DNA from: Streptomyces mutabilis
GTDB lineage: Bacteria > Actinomycetota > Actinomycetes > Streptomycetales > Streptomycetaceae
DNA: 64,000 nucleotides
Assembly (NCBI RefSeq): GCF_014649815.1
Contig: NZ_BMTT01000007.1
Coordinates: 1-64,000, forward strand
Direction of reading: 5' to 3'
Shown here: piece after piece, positions 7,863 through 16,305 of the stretch
Numbering within the stretch: the stretch's first letter is position 1
Layout: every line of letters begins with the position of its first letter
Program-made: the position numbers and the translations under genes
Notes under the pieces: model-generated
Database searches by the model: none
Told to the model about the DNA's origin: nothing
The model's input: only the letters and a program-made list of their open reading frames with translations

Positions 7863-8654
7863 TCAGCGCGCGTCGTCCGGAAGGAGCCGGGCGAGGGTGC
7901 GCACGGCCCGGTACTGGAGCGTCTTGATGGCGCCCTCGTTCTTGCCCATGACCCGGGCGGTCTCGGCGACCGAGAGGCCCTGGAGGAAGCGCAGGGTCAC
8001 GCACTCCTGCTGCTGCGGGTTGAGTCGTCGTACGGCGTCGAGGAGGGCGGCGTTGGAGAGGGACTCGAGGACGGAGTCCTCGGGGGACCGTTCGACCTCG
8101 TTGGCGTCGAGCATTTCGCCGGTGGTGACCTCCAGCCGGAAGCGGCTGGACTTGAAGTGGTCGGCGACGAGGTTGCGGGCGATGGTCACCAGCCAGGCGC
8201 CGAAGTCGCGGCCCTGCCAGGTGAAGGTGCCGATGCGCCGGAGGGCCCGCAGGAAGGTCTCGCTGGTGAGGTCCTCGGCGGTCGCCTTGCCGCCCACCCG
8301 GTAGTAGATGTAGCGGTACACGGTGTCGCTGTACTGGTCGTAGAGCCGCCCGAAGGCGTCGGCCTCGCCGGCCTGAGCCCGCTCGACCAGGTCCATCATG
8401 CGGGCGCTGTCGCTGTCGGCGGCGGGGCGCCGGTGGGTGGCGGCGGCCCCGGACGCGGACGATCGAGCGCGTCTGCCGACGGCGGCGCCCGAGTCGGCCA
8501 GTGCGTAGCAAGGGCCGACGGGGGCGGTGGCCGCGGCGAGGGCGGGGACGGCGTACGCGGTGGGGACGAAGCCGCGCAACAGGTCTTGGGCTGACTTGAC
8601 CGTTGCGCGCAGCGTAGCCAGGCCCGAGGCGTCAACCCCGACGTGTGGGTACAC
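7863..8654 (-). CDS. bldN: Developmental ECF sigma factor BldN (pro-protein)
   Basis: A 263-residue sigma-70-family ECF factor. The long N-terminal extension (about 85 residues, starting YPHVGVDASGLATLRATV) is the removable pro-sequence characteristic of BldN. Region 2 follows (DAFGRLYDQYSDTVYRYIYY and ATAEDLTSETFLRAL), then region 4 (LNPQQQECVTLRFLQGLSVA and KNEGAIKTLQYRAVRTL). BldN drives chaplin, rodlin and rsbN expression during aerial development and is restrained by RsbN. The start is GTG at 8654 with GGGAG 4 bp upstream. The gene order with rsbN matches S. coelicolor. Confidence 0.92.
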   Translation of the reverse strand: MYPHVGVDASGLATLRATVKSAQDLLRGFVPTAYAVPALAAATAPVGPCYALADSGAAVGRRARSSASGAAATHRRPAADSDSARMMDLVERAQAGEADAFGRLYDQYSDTVYRYIYYRVGGKATAEDLTSETFLRALRRIGTFTWQGRDFGAWLVTIARNLVADHFKSSRFRLEVTTGEMLDANEVERSPEDSVLESLSNAALLDAVRRLNPQQQECVTLRFLQGLSVAETARVMGKNEGAIKTLQYRAVRTLARLLPDDAR

Positions 8655-8956
8655 GGGACTCCCAGAGGCAGAGCTTCCATCACGTGCAGTACGGAACCAT
8701 TCACCCGTCGTAGCGAAGGTGGGGTACCGGAATGCGTCTGAGGAGAATAACGCTTCGTGCAGGCACTGCTACACCCAGTTGCTCAAATCATCGATTACGT
8801 CGCTTCCGTGCCCGGTTGACGCTCGATCAGATGCGCCAGAGTGATCGGTTAATGACCGGAACAGTTCGGGTTCCGTGTCGCTGCAGAGCGTGTTGTGGTC
8901 GATGTGAGGAAAGGGGACTGAGGGGGGCGCCTCGCGGGTACGTCACATCGATTGGG
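8655..8956 (-). promoter_or_regulatory. bldN upstream region
   Basis: About 300 bp with no gene, containing the bldN promoter and 5' leader on the minus strand. A short inverted repeat (CGGAAC/GTTCCG) lies near 8857-8875. In related species BldD represses bldN from here, but I could not place a BldD box by eye. Confidence 0.4.
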
Positions 8957-9898
8957 TCAACGGCGGCGGCGGTGCAGCGCGATGGCCGCCGCCGTGCCGC
9001 CGGCCACGGCGCCGACGCCCGCGGCCGCCGGGATGCCGACCTTGGCCGCCTTTCGGCCGGTGCGGTAGTCCCGCAGGCGCCACTCCAGCTCCCGGGCGTG
9101 CTTGCGCAGCTTGGAGTCCGGGTTGATCGCGTACGGGTGGCCGACCAGGGACAGCATCGGGATGTCGTTGTGCGAGTCGCTGTAGGCGGCGCAGCGGGAC
9201 AGGTCCAGGCCCTCCGCCGCCGCCAGTGCCCGTACCGCCTCCGCCTTGGCGGGGCCGTGCAGGGGTTCGCCGACGAGCTTGCCCGTGTAGACGCCGCCGA
9301 TCGACTCGGCCACCGTGCCCAGTGCGCCGGTCAGGCCGAGGCGGCGGGCGATCACCTGGGCGATCTCCACCGGGGCCGCGGTGACCAGCCAGACCTTCTG
9401 CCCGGCGTCCAGGTGGGCCTGGGCGAGGGCGCGGGTGCCCGGCCAGATCCGCTCGGCCATGTACTCGTCGTAGATCTCCTCGCCGATCGACTTCAGCTCG
9501 GAGACGCGGTGGCCCTTGACGATGGACAGCGCGGAGTCGCGGGCGTCCTGCATGTGCTCGGGGTCCTCGAACCCGGCGAGCCGGAACCACGCCTGCTGCC
9601 AGGCGAACCGGGCGAGGTCGCGGGTCTCGAAGAACTTCCGCTTGTACAGGCCCCGCCCGAAGTGGAAGATCGCGGCGCCCTGCATCACGGTGTTGTCCAG
9701 GTCGAAGAAGGCGGCCGCCCGCTCGTCGCCGTGGACCGGGAACTCCGCCTCCGCGCCCGTGTCGAGGGCGGTCTCCTCGGCGGTCTGCGCGGATTTGCGG
9801 GCTGCCTCCGCCGAGGCCTCGCCTGCCAACACGCTCCGCGCCGTGGCGGAGCGCCTACGGGGAGTGAGCCATCGAAGAGCGGCCATGTCCGTGAGCAT
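8957..9898 (-). CDS. HAD-IB family hydrolase, SerB-like
   Basis: A 313-residue phosphatase of HAD subfamily IB. The catalytic motif is AAFFDLDNTVMQG near residue 65, motif II is VWLVTAAPVEIAQV, and motif IV is AYSDSHNDIPML, the last two as in phosphoserine phosphatase. About 60 N-terminal residues are variable, and the C-terminus ends in a Gly/Ala-rich hydrophobic stretch followed by HRRRR, possibly a membrane tail. Starts at 9898 or 9886 are both possible and neither has a strong ribosome binding site. It is divergent from the glutaredoxin-like gene. Confidence 0.8.
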   Translation of the reverse strand: MLTDMAALRWLTPRRRSATARSVLAGEASAEAARKSAQTAEETALDTGAEAEFPVHGDERAAAFFDLDNTVMQGAAIFHFGRGLYKRKFFETRDLARFAWQQAWFRLAGFEDPEHMQDARDSALSIVKGHRVSELKSIGEEIYDEYMAERIWPGTRALAQAHLDAGQKVWLVTAAPVEIAQVIARRLGLTGALGTVAESIGGVYTGKLVGEPLHGPAKAEAVRALAAAEGLDLSRCAAYSDSHNDIPMLSLVGHPYAINPDSKLRKHARELEWRLRDYRTGRKAAKVGIPAAAGVGAVAGGTAAAIALHRRRR

Positions 9899-10024
9899 AG
9901 CCAGTTTGTTCGGGGGCTTCGGAGTCGAGAGGTTCGGAGGCTGTGAACTCTGGGCGACCGTGCCGTTAAAGGGTGTGTCGCGGGGCTCGCCGCAGGAGTG
10001 GCCCCCCGCGCGAGAATGGACGGC

Positions 10025-10366
10025 ATGAGTCCCCTCTTCCGCCGAAAGCCCGCGCAGCACCGGCAGGCCCCGCAGACGCCGGGGGCCCCGCAGCCCGCTC
10101 AGTCCTCCGAGCACTCCGAGAACCATCTCGTCACCCTCATCCGCAAACCCGGCTGTCACCTGTGTGATGACGCACAGCTCGTCGTCGAGAAGGTCTGTGC
10201 GGACCTCGGTGTCCCCTGGGAGGGGAAGGACATCACCCGGGACCGCCAACTCCACGACGAGTACTGGGAACAGATCCCGGTCGTCCTGGTCGACGGCAGG
10301 CAGCACACCTTCTGGCGTGTGAACGAGGAACGCCTGCGCAAGGCACTGACCGACGAGTCCAAGTAG
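10025..10366 (+). CDS. Glutaredoxin-like thioredoxin-fold protein
   Basis: A 113-residue protein with an N-terminal Pro/Gln-rich stretch and then a compact thioredoxin fold. The active site is KPGCHLCDDA, a CxxC redox pair, and the cis-proline context is QIPVVLVDG. This is the DUF836/glutaredoxin-like family that precedes rex in Streptomyces. It probably reduces protein disulfides in the cytoplasm; no partner is known. It lies about 275 bp upstream of rex in the same direction, and its link to redox sensing by Rex is suggestive only. Confidence 0.8.
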   Translation: MSPLFRRKPAQHRQAPQTPGAPQPAQSSEHSENHLVTLIRKPGCHLCDDAQLVVEKVCADLGVPWEGKDITRDRQLHDEYWEQIPVVLVDGRQHTFWRVNEERLRKALTDESK

Positions 10367-10541
10367 TCCGGATGGTCGCTTAGGATCGATGGTGACTTGG
10401 TCTCGGGGGCGTTGATCGTGAGGAGCGTGTGCGGCTTTGCCCTCGATGGGAGAGGAACGCGTGCGCGTACGCGCCGGTTCCCGGTTCGGGCGCCGGGCGC
10501 GCGTGAGCCCGGTCACGTTGGCCGGGCAAATCGGACACCAT

Positions 10542-10563
10542 CTTTGTGCACGCGTTCACAAAG
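10542..10563. promoter_or_regulatory. Rex operator (ROP)
   Basis: A palindrome with arms CTTTGTG and CACAAAG around CACGCGTT. Its central TTGTG-N8-CACAA matches the Rex operator consensus well. It lies 78 bp before rex, so the rex-hemACD operon should be autorepressed at low NADH and released when NADH rises. Confidence 0.8.
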
Positions 10564-10640
10564 ACATAGCCTGCATTCGACGGGGCGGTCATGTAGGGAC
10601 GTATGACCGCCTACAGCCCCGCTCTACCCGCAGGAGCACC

Positions 10641-11411
10641 GTGGCAACTGGCCGAACACACCGACCGGCGACCCGCAGCCGAGGGATTCCCGAGGCCACC
10701 GTCGCCAGGCTTCCGCTGTACCTCCGCGCGCTGACCGCGCTCTCCGAGCGCTCGGTGCCCACGGTCTCCTCCGAGGAGCTGGCGGCGGCGGCGGGCGTCA
10801 ACTCCGCGAAACTGCGCAAGGACTTCTCCTACCTCGGCTCCTACGGGACCCGGGGCGTCGGCTACGACGTCGAGTATCTCGTCTACCAGATCTCGCGCGA
10901 GCTGGGGCTCACCCAGGACTGGCCGGTTGTGATCGTCGGTATCGGTAACCTCGGCGCCGCGCTCGCCAACTACGGCGGTTTCGCTTCCCGCGGTTTCCGG
11001 GTCGCCGCGCTCATCGACGCCGATCCGTCAATGGCCGGAAAGCCCGTCGCGGGCATTCCGGTGCAGCACACCGACGAGCTGGAGAAGATCATCCAGGACG
11101 ACGGTGTCTCCATCGGCGTGATCGCGACACCCGCCGGTGCCGCCCAGCAGGTCTGCGACCGGCTCGTGGCCGCCGGTGTCACCTCCATCCTGAACTTCGC
11201 GCCGACCGTGCTGAACGTCCCCGAGGGTGTCGACGTGCGCAAGGTCGACCTCTCCATCGAGCTGCAGATCCTCGCCTTCCACGAGCAGCGCAAGGCGGGC
11301 GAGGAGGCGGTGGCCGACGCCGGTGCCGTGCCGCCCGCCGTCGCTCGCAAGCAGCAGCCCTCCATTGACCAGGGACCCGACGGGGACGTGCCCGCCGTGA
11401 TGCCGGCATGA
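10641..11411 (+). CDS. rex: Redox-sensing transcriptional repressor Rex
   Basis: A 256-residue Rex. The winged-helix N-terminal domain is ARLPLYLRALTALSE with the recognition segment AAAGVNSAKLRKDFSYLGSY. The Rossmann domain has VVIVGIGNLGAALANY for NAD(H), and the C-terminal swapped helix has ILAFHEQRKAG. Rex senses the NADH/NAD+ ratio and represses respiratory and haem genes in S. coelicolor. The GTG at 10641 follows AGGAG by 4 bp. The last codons overlap hemA by 4 bp (ATGA), so regulator and haem genes are translationally coupled. Confidence 0.95.
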   Translation: MATGRTHRPATRSRGIPEATVARLPLYLRALTALSERSVPTVSSEELAAAAGVNSAKLRKDFSYLGSYGTRGVGYDVEYLVYQISRELGLTQDWPVVIVGIGNLGAALANYGGFASRGFRVAALIDADPSMAGKPVAGIPVQHTDELEKIIQDDGVSIGVIATPAGAAQQVCDRLVAAGVTSILNFAPTVLNVPEGVDVRKVDLSIELQILAFHEQRKAGEEAVADAGAVPPAVARKQQPSIDQGPDGDVPAVMPA

Positions 11412-13123
11412 GCCTCCTCGTCGTCGGACTCAGCCACCGCAGCGCGCCGGTCAGCGTGCTGGAGCGGGCGTCCCTGAACGCGGACGCGCAGCTCAAGCTG
11501 CTCCAGGACACGGTCGCCGCCGAACCGGCCGCCGAGGCCGCGGTGCTGGCCACCTGCAACCGCATCGAGCTCTACGCCGACGTGGACAAGTTCCACGCCG
11601 GTGTCGCCGAGCTGTCCACGCTGCTCGCCCAGCACAGCGGGGTCGGCCTGGAGGAGCTCACTCCTCATCTTTACGTGCACTACGAGGACCGGGCCGTCCA
11701 CCACCTGTTCTCGGTGGCCTGCGGGCTCGACTCGATGGTGGTGGGCGAGGGCCAGATCCTCGGCCAGATAAAGGACTCCCTGGCCCGCGCCCAGGACCTG
11801 CACACCGCCGGACGGCTCCTGAACGACCTGTTCCAGCAGGCGCTCAGGGTCGGCAAGCGGGCCCACTCGGAGACCGGCATCGACCGCGCCGGACAGTCCC
11901 TGGTCACCTTCGGCCTGGAGCAGCTGGCCGCGGGCGCCGACGTGCGGACCTGGGCGCGGGGCCGGAAGGCGCTGGTCATCGGCGCCGGTTCGATGTCGTC
12001 GCTGGCCGCCGCGACGCTGGCGCGGGCCGGGGTCGCCGAGATCGTGGTCGCCAACCGCACCTTCGAGCGGGCCGAGCGGCTCGCGCAGATACTTTCCGAG
12101 GGCGACGACACGGACGTGGTGGCCCGCGCGGTACCGATGGACGCGGTGCCGGCCGAGCTGACACGTGCCGACCTGGCCGTCTCCTGCACCGGTGCGACCG
12201 GGCTGGTCCTCACCGCGGGCGCCGTGGCGGCGACGATGGAGGGCCGCGCCGGCGCGCCCGTCGCCGAGCCGGCCGCCGGGGGCCCCGCCGTGGCCACTGT
12301 CGTACGGGAGGCCGCCGAGACGCCACTGCCGGGTGCCGGCGGAGACGAGAACTGCCCGCTCGACCTGTCCGCCGCGCAGTCCGGCTTCTCCGTCATGGGG
12401 GAGGCCGCCGTGGCCGGCATGGACGCGGCGACGCTGGAGCAGCACGGGGCCTGGGCCGCGAGCGGTACGACGGTGGACCGGCCGCGCGAGGCCGGACGCC
12501 CGAGCCCCGAGGCGGACGCGGAGCTGATCAGCGCACTCGCCGCCACGGCGACGCGCGTGGGCCGCGTCCCCGAGCGCCGACGCCCCGAGCCGGTCGCCGA
12601 GGTGCCGCGTCCGCAGCCCGTGCTCTTCCTCCTCGACCTGGCGATGCCGCGCGACATCGACGCCGCCGTGCACCGGCTGGCCGGGGTGCGCCTGGTGGAC
12701 ATCGAGTCGCTGGCCGACGCCTCCGCCGACGCCCCGATGGCCGCCGACGTCGACATGGTCCGCCGGATCGTCGCCGACGAGGTCGCGGCGTTCGGCGCCG
12801 CCCAGCGGGCCGCGCACATCACGCCGACCGTGGTCGCGCTGCGCAGCATGGCCGCGGACGTCGTGGCCGGTGAGATCGCCCGCCTCGAGGGGCGGCTGCC
12901 CGGCCTCGACGACAAGCACCGCGCCGAGATCACCCAGACCGTCAAGCGTGTGGTCGACAAGCTGTTGCACGCGCCGACGGTGCGGGTCAAGCAGCTCGCC
13001 GCCGAGCCCGGCGGTGCCGGGTACGCGGACGCGCTGCGCACCCTGTTCGACCTCGACCCCGAGACGGTGGCCTCCGTCTCCCGCGCCGAGAACAGCACTG
13101 AGAAGAACCGAGGGCCGGCATGA
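11408..13123 (+). CDS. hemA: Glutamyl-tRNA reductase
   Basis: A 571-residue enzyme converting glutamyl-tRNA(Glu) to glutamate-1-semialdehyde with NADPH, the first step of C5 tetrapyrrole synthesis. The catalytic Cys lies in LATCNRIELY near residue 50. SMVVGEGQILGQIKDS is a family hallmark, ALVIGAGSMSSLAA is the NADPH site, and the C-terminal dimerisation helices follow. It is longer than the usual 420-450 residues because about 125 Ala/Gly/Pro-rich residues (roughly 276-400) separate the nucleotide-binding domain's SCTGATG strand from PVLFLLDLAMPRDID. Long HemA proteins are usual in Streptomyces. It overlaps rex and hemC by 4 bp on each side. Confidence 0.95.
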   Translation: MSLLVVGLSHRSAPVSVLERASLNADAQLKLLQDTVAAEPAAEAAVLATCNRIELYADVDKFHAGVAELSTLLAQHSGVGLEELTPHLYVHYEDRAVHHLFSVACGLDSMVVGEGQILGQIKDSLARAQDLHTAGRLLNDLFQQALRVGKRAHSETGIDRAGQSLVTFGLEQLAAGADVRTWARGRKALVIGAGSMSSLAAATLARAGVAEIVVANRTFERAERLAQILSEGDDTDVVARAVPMDAVPAELTRADLAVSCTGATGLVLTAGAVAATMEGRAGAPVAEPAAGGPAVATVVREAAETPLPGAGGDENCPLDLSAAQSGFSVMGEAAVAGMDAATLEQHGAWAASGTTVDRPREAGRPSPEADAELISALAATATRVGRVPERRRPEPVAEVPRPQPVLFLLDLAMPRDIDAAVHRLAGVRLVDIESLADASADAPMAADVDMVRRIVADEVAAFGAAQRAAHITPTVVALRSMAADVVAGEIARLEGRLPGLDDKHRAEITQTVKRVVDKLLHAPTVRVKQLAAEPGGAGYADALRTLFDLDPETVASVSRAENSTEKNRGPA

Positions 13124-14079
13124 CTGAGAAGGCACTGAGGCTGGGGACCAGGCGCAGCAAGCTCGCCATGGCCCAGTCCGGGCAGGTGGCGGACGCCGTG
13201 AGCCAGGTGACCGGTCGGCCCGTTGAGCTGGTCGAGATCACCACGTACGGCGACGTGTCGCGGGAGCACCTGGCGCAGATAGGCGGCACGGGCGTGTTCG
13301 TGGCCGCGCTGCGCGAGGCGCTGCTGCGGGGAGAGGTGGACTTCGCGGTTCACTCGCTCAAGGACCTCCCCACCGCGCAGCACGAGGGACTGGTGGTGGC
13401 CGCGGTCCCCGAGCGGGAGGACCCGCGGGACGTGGTCGTCGCCCGGGACGCGCGCAAGCTGACCGACCTGCCGCGCGGCGCCCGCATAGGGACGGGCGCG
13501 CCGCGCCGCATGGCGCAGCTGAACGCGTACGCCCGCACCCACGGCATGGAGATCGAGACGGTCCCGATCCGGGGCAACGTCGACACCCGCATCGGATACG
13601 TCCGCAGCGGCGATCTCGACGCGGTCGTGCTGGCCGCCGCCGGGTTGAACCGGGTGGGCCGCATGGACGAGGTGACCGACTTCCTGTCGGTCGACACGGT
13701 TCTGCCGGCTCCCGGCCAGGGGGCCCTGGCGATCGAGTGCACCGCGGACAACGCGGACCTCGTCGCCGCGCTCGCCGAGCTCGACGACCCGTTCACGCGG
13801 GCCGCCGTGACGGCCGAGCGATCACTGCTCGCCGCCCTGGAGGCCGGCTGCAGCGCCCCCGTGGGCGCGCTGGCCGACCTTCTGGCCGACGGGCAGGTTG
13901 TCAAGGAAATGCGCCTGCGCGGCGTCGTCGGCACGACCGACGGCTCGACGCTGGTGCAGCTGTCCACCACCGGTCCCGTGCCCGAGACGCACGAGGCGGC
14001 GATGGCACTCGGTCGCGAACTCGCCACCGAGATGCTCGCCCAGGGCGCGGCCGGTCTGATGGGGGAGCGAGCACATTGA
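13120..14079 (+). CDS. hemC: Hydroxymethylbilane synthase (porphobilinogen deaminase)
   Basis: A 319-residue enzyme that polymerises four porphobilinogens into hydroxymethylbilane. The N-terminus LRLGTRRSKLAMAQ, HSLKDLPT, IGTGAPRRMAQL and APGQGALAIE are all family signatures. The dipyrromethane cofactor Cys is in LEAGCSAPVGAL. Its length is normal. The ATG overlaps the hemA stop by 4 bp, and its own stop overlaps the next gene's TTG start. Confidence 0.95.
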   Translation: MTEKALRLGTRRSKLAMAQSGQVADAVSQVTGRPVELVEITTYGDVSREHLAQIGGTGVFVAALREALLRGEVDFAVHSLKDLPTAQHEGLVVAAVPEREDPRDVVVARDARKLTDLPRGARIGTGAPRRMAQLNAYARTHGMEIETVPIRGNVDTRIGYVRSGDLDAVVLAAAGLNRVGRMDEVTDFLSVDTVLPAPGQGALAIECTADNADLVAALAELDDPFTRAAVTAERSLLAALEAGCSAPVGALADLLADGQVVKEMRLRGVVGTTDGSTLVQLSTTGPVPETHEAAMALGRELATEMLAQGAAGLMGERAH

Positions 14080-15773
14080 GCCCCACCACCTTTCCCGCCG
14101 GTCCGGAACAAGGGCACGTCACCTTCCTCGGTGCCGGACCCGGAGATCCGGGACTGCTGACTCTGCGCGCCGTGGAGGCGCTGGCGCACGCGGACGTCCT
14201 CGTCGCCGAGCACGAGGTGCTCGACGTCGTACGCACGCATGCGAGGCAGGGCGTGTCGGAAGTGCACACGGATGCCGATCCGTCGGATCCGGGCACAGGC
14301 GCGCCCCAGCTGACGGTGGTTGACGGTGCGTCAACCTCCGTCGGCGCCCCCGCTGTGCGGGATGCCGCACATCTTGTCATGGAGGCCGCACGAGGCGGCA
14401 GGCGGGTCGTGCGTGCGGTGACCGGGGACCCCGGGCTCGACGCGTACGCCGCCGAGGAGATGCTGGCGTGCGCCGCGGCCGGGGTGCCCTTCGAGGTCGT
14501 CCCCGGTATCGCGAACGCGGTCGGTGTGCCCGCGTACGCCGGTGTGCCGCTGCGGGACGCCGAGGGCGCCGACGTGCGGTTCGTGGACGCTCGTACGGCG
14601 TCGGCGCGGTGCTGGACGGAGGTGGGCGCCTCCGACGGGACGGTCGTGGTCTCGACGACGCTCGACTCGGTCGCCGCGGCGGCCGGCGAGCTGGTGTCGG
14701 CGGGCCGCAAGCCGGACACCCCGCTGACGGTGACGATCGCCGGTACGACGACCCGCCAGCGGACCTGGACGGCGACGCTCGGCACGGTCGCCCAGACGCT
14801 GAAGCAGGCCAAGGTGCTGCCGTCCCCGGACGGTGGCCGTCCGGTGATAGCCGTGGTCGGTGAGCGCGGTGCCACCGCCCGGCGCGACCAGCTGTCGTGG
14901 TTCGAGTCCAAGCCGCTGTTCGGCTGGAAGGTCCTCGTGCCGCGTACGAAGGAGCAGGCGGCGTCGCTCTCCGACCAGCTGCGGTCCTACGGGGCCGTCC
15001 CCAGCGAGGTCCCGACCATCGCGGTGGAGCCCCCGCGCACCCCGCAGCAGATGGAGCGGGCGGTCAAGGGCCTGGTGACGGGCCGCTACGAGTGGATCGC
15101 GTTCACGTCGGTCAACGCGGTGAAGGCGGTCCGCGAGAAGTTCGAGGAGTACGGGCTCGACGCCCGTGCCTTCGCGGGCATCAAGGTCGCCGCGGTCGGC
15201 GAGCAGACCGCGAAGGCGCTCATCGCCTTCGGCGTCAAGCCGGACCTGGTGCCGAGCGGCGAGCAGTCGGCCGCGGGCCTGCTGGAGGACTGGCCGCCGT
15301 ACGACCCGGTCTTCGACCCGATCGACCGCGTCTTCCTCCCACGGGCGGACATCGCCACGGAGACCCTGGTCGCCGGGCTGATCGAGCTGGGCTGGGAGGT
15401 CGACGACGTCACCGCCTACCGCACGGTGCGCGCCTCGCCGCCCCCGGCCACCACCCGGGAGGCCATCAAGGGCGGTGGCTTCGACGCGGTGCTCTTCACC
15501 TCGTCGTCCACGGTCCGCAACCTGGTGGGCATCGCGGGCAAGCCGCACAACGTCACGGTGATCGCCTGTATCGGACCGGCGACCGCCAAGACTGCGGAGG
15601 AGCACGGGCTGCGGGTCGACGTCATGTCCCCCGAGCCGTCCGTCACCAAGCTGGCGGAGGCCCTGGCCGACTTCGGCGCCCGGCGCCGCGCGGCGGCCCT
15701 GGAGGCCGGCGACCCGGTGACGCGGCCGAGCGAGCGTCGGCCGGGGGCGCGTCGGCGGCGGTCTTCGACCTGA
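14076..15773 (+). CDS. hemD: Fused uroporphyrin-III C-methyltransferase/uroporphyrinogen-III synthase
   Basis: A 565-residue bifunctional protein. Residues 10 to about 250 are a SAM-dependent tetrapyrrole methylase with FLGAGPGDPGLLTLRA, the SAM-binding VTGDPGLDAY and PGIANAVGVPAYAGVPL. Residues 280-540 are the HemD fold (GWKVLVPRTKEQA, WIAFTSVNAVKAV, FLPRADIATETL, FTSSSTVRNLVG). The fusion joins ring closure of hydroxymethylbilane to the branch toward sirohaem. The start is TTG at 14076, overlapping the hemC stop (TTGA), and RBS-like GGGGGAGCGAG lies just upstream. The C-terminus is an Arg-rich tail. Confidence 0.92.
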   Translation: MSPTTFPAGPEQGHVTFLGAGPGDPGLLTLRAVEALAHADVLVAEHEVLDVVRTHARQGVSEVHTDADPSDPGTGAPQLTVVDGASTSVGAPAVRDAAHLVMEAARGGRRVVRAVTGDPGLDAYAAEEMLACAAAGVPFEVVPGIANAVGVPAYAGVPLRDAEGADVRFVDARTASARCWTEVGASDGTVVVSTTLDSVAAAAGELVSAGRKPDTPLTVTIAGTTTRQRTWTATLGTVAQTLKQAKVLPSPDGGRPVIAVVGERGATARRDQLSWFESKPLFGWKVLVPRTKEQAASLSDQLRSYGAVPSEVPTIAVEPPRTPQQMERAVKGLVTGRYEWIAFTSVNAVKAVREKFEEYGLDARAFAGIKVAAVGEQTAKALIAFGVKPDLVPSGEQSAAGLLEDWPPYDPVFDPIDRVFLPRADIATETLVAGLIELGWEVDDVTAYRTVRASPPPATTREAIKGGGFDAVLFTSSSTVRNLVGIAGKPHNVTVIACIGPATAKTAEEHGLRVDVMSPEPSVTKLAEALADFGARRRAAALEAGDPVTRPSERRPGARRRRSST

Positions 15774-15884
15774 GGGACGTCAGGTGACGTGAGGCGGGGG
15801 TGCTCTTTCGGGCGCCCCCGCTGCCGTTGTGGTGGTGCGGGGTGTTTGTGCCCACGCCTGGGCGCCGTTCGGGTCCCGTGAACA

Positions 15885-15995
15885 GCATGAATAGCCGCAG
15901 GCCATGCCGTGCTCCGGGTCGGCGAAGGCGAGTGAGCCGCCGCGGCCCGTGTGGCCGAACGAGTCCGGACCGAGCATTGGGTTGGTCTCGGTGGG
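15885..15995 (-). pseudogene. Serine beta-lactamase-family C-terminal fragment
   Basis: The minus strand encodes GPDSFGHTGRGGSLAFADPE followed by HGMACGY. This closely resembles the C-terminal Lys/His-Ser/Thr-Gly region of beta-lactamase/EstB-like serine hydrolases (GHTGxGGS, then a strand). The reading frame loses similarity immediately on both sides, and no SxxK motif is present. A gene of about 380 residues has been reduced to about 35 recognisable codons. Confidence 0.5.
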
Positions 15996-16029
15996 CAACA
16001 TGTGGCCGGTGCTGAGTGCCTTCCTGCGG

Positions 16030-16233
16030 GACAGCGGTCGACTCACCCCCGTACAGGCAGCCTTCCGAGCCGCTTATCACCTGCCGCGGGTGGGGAGGGG
16101 CGTCGCCGTGGGCACCAACGACCCCGCCCATCTGGGAGAGCTCGTGAGTTCCCTGGCCGGCGAGGTTGAGGAGGGGGCGGTCCAGGAGCACCGGAGGCTC
16201 TTGCGTGCCCACTCGCGTGGTCAGCCGGTCTGA
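16030..16233 (+). pseudogene. Aldo/keto reductase-like C-terminal fragment
   Basis: One frame reads LTPVQAAFRAAYHLPRVGRG, then VAVGTNDPAHLGELVSSL, then EEGAVQEHRRLLRAH. This is the pattern at the end of aldo/keto reductases, where the GT/SxxxHL motif binds the NADPH phosphate. The catalytic barrel (Asp, Tyr, Lys, His) is absent. It lies in the 530-bp scar between hemD and the lantibiotic cluster. Confidence 0.45.
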
Positions 16234-16305
16234 AGCTGCTCGATGACCTCGCCGAACAGGCGGTCCGGTCTGCGTGTGGCTTCAGTACCGCTCCTCCATC
16301 AACGG

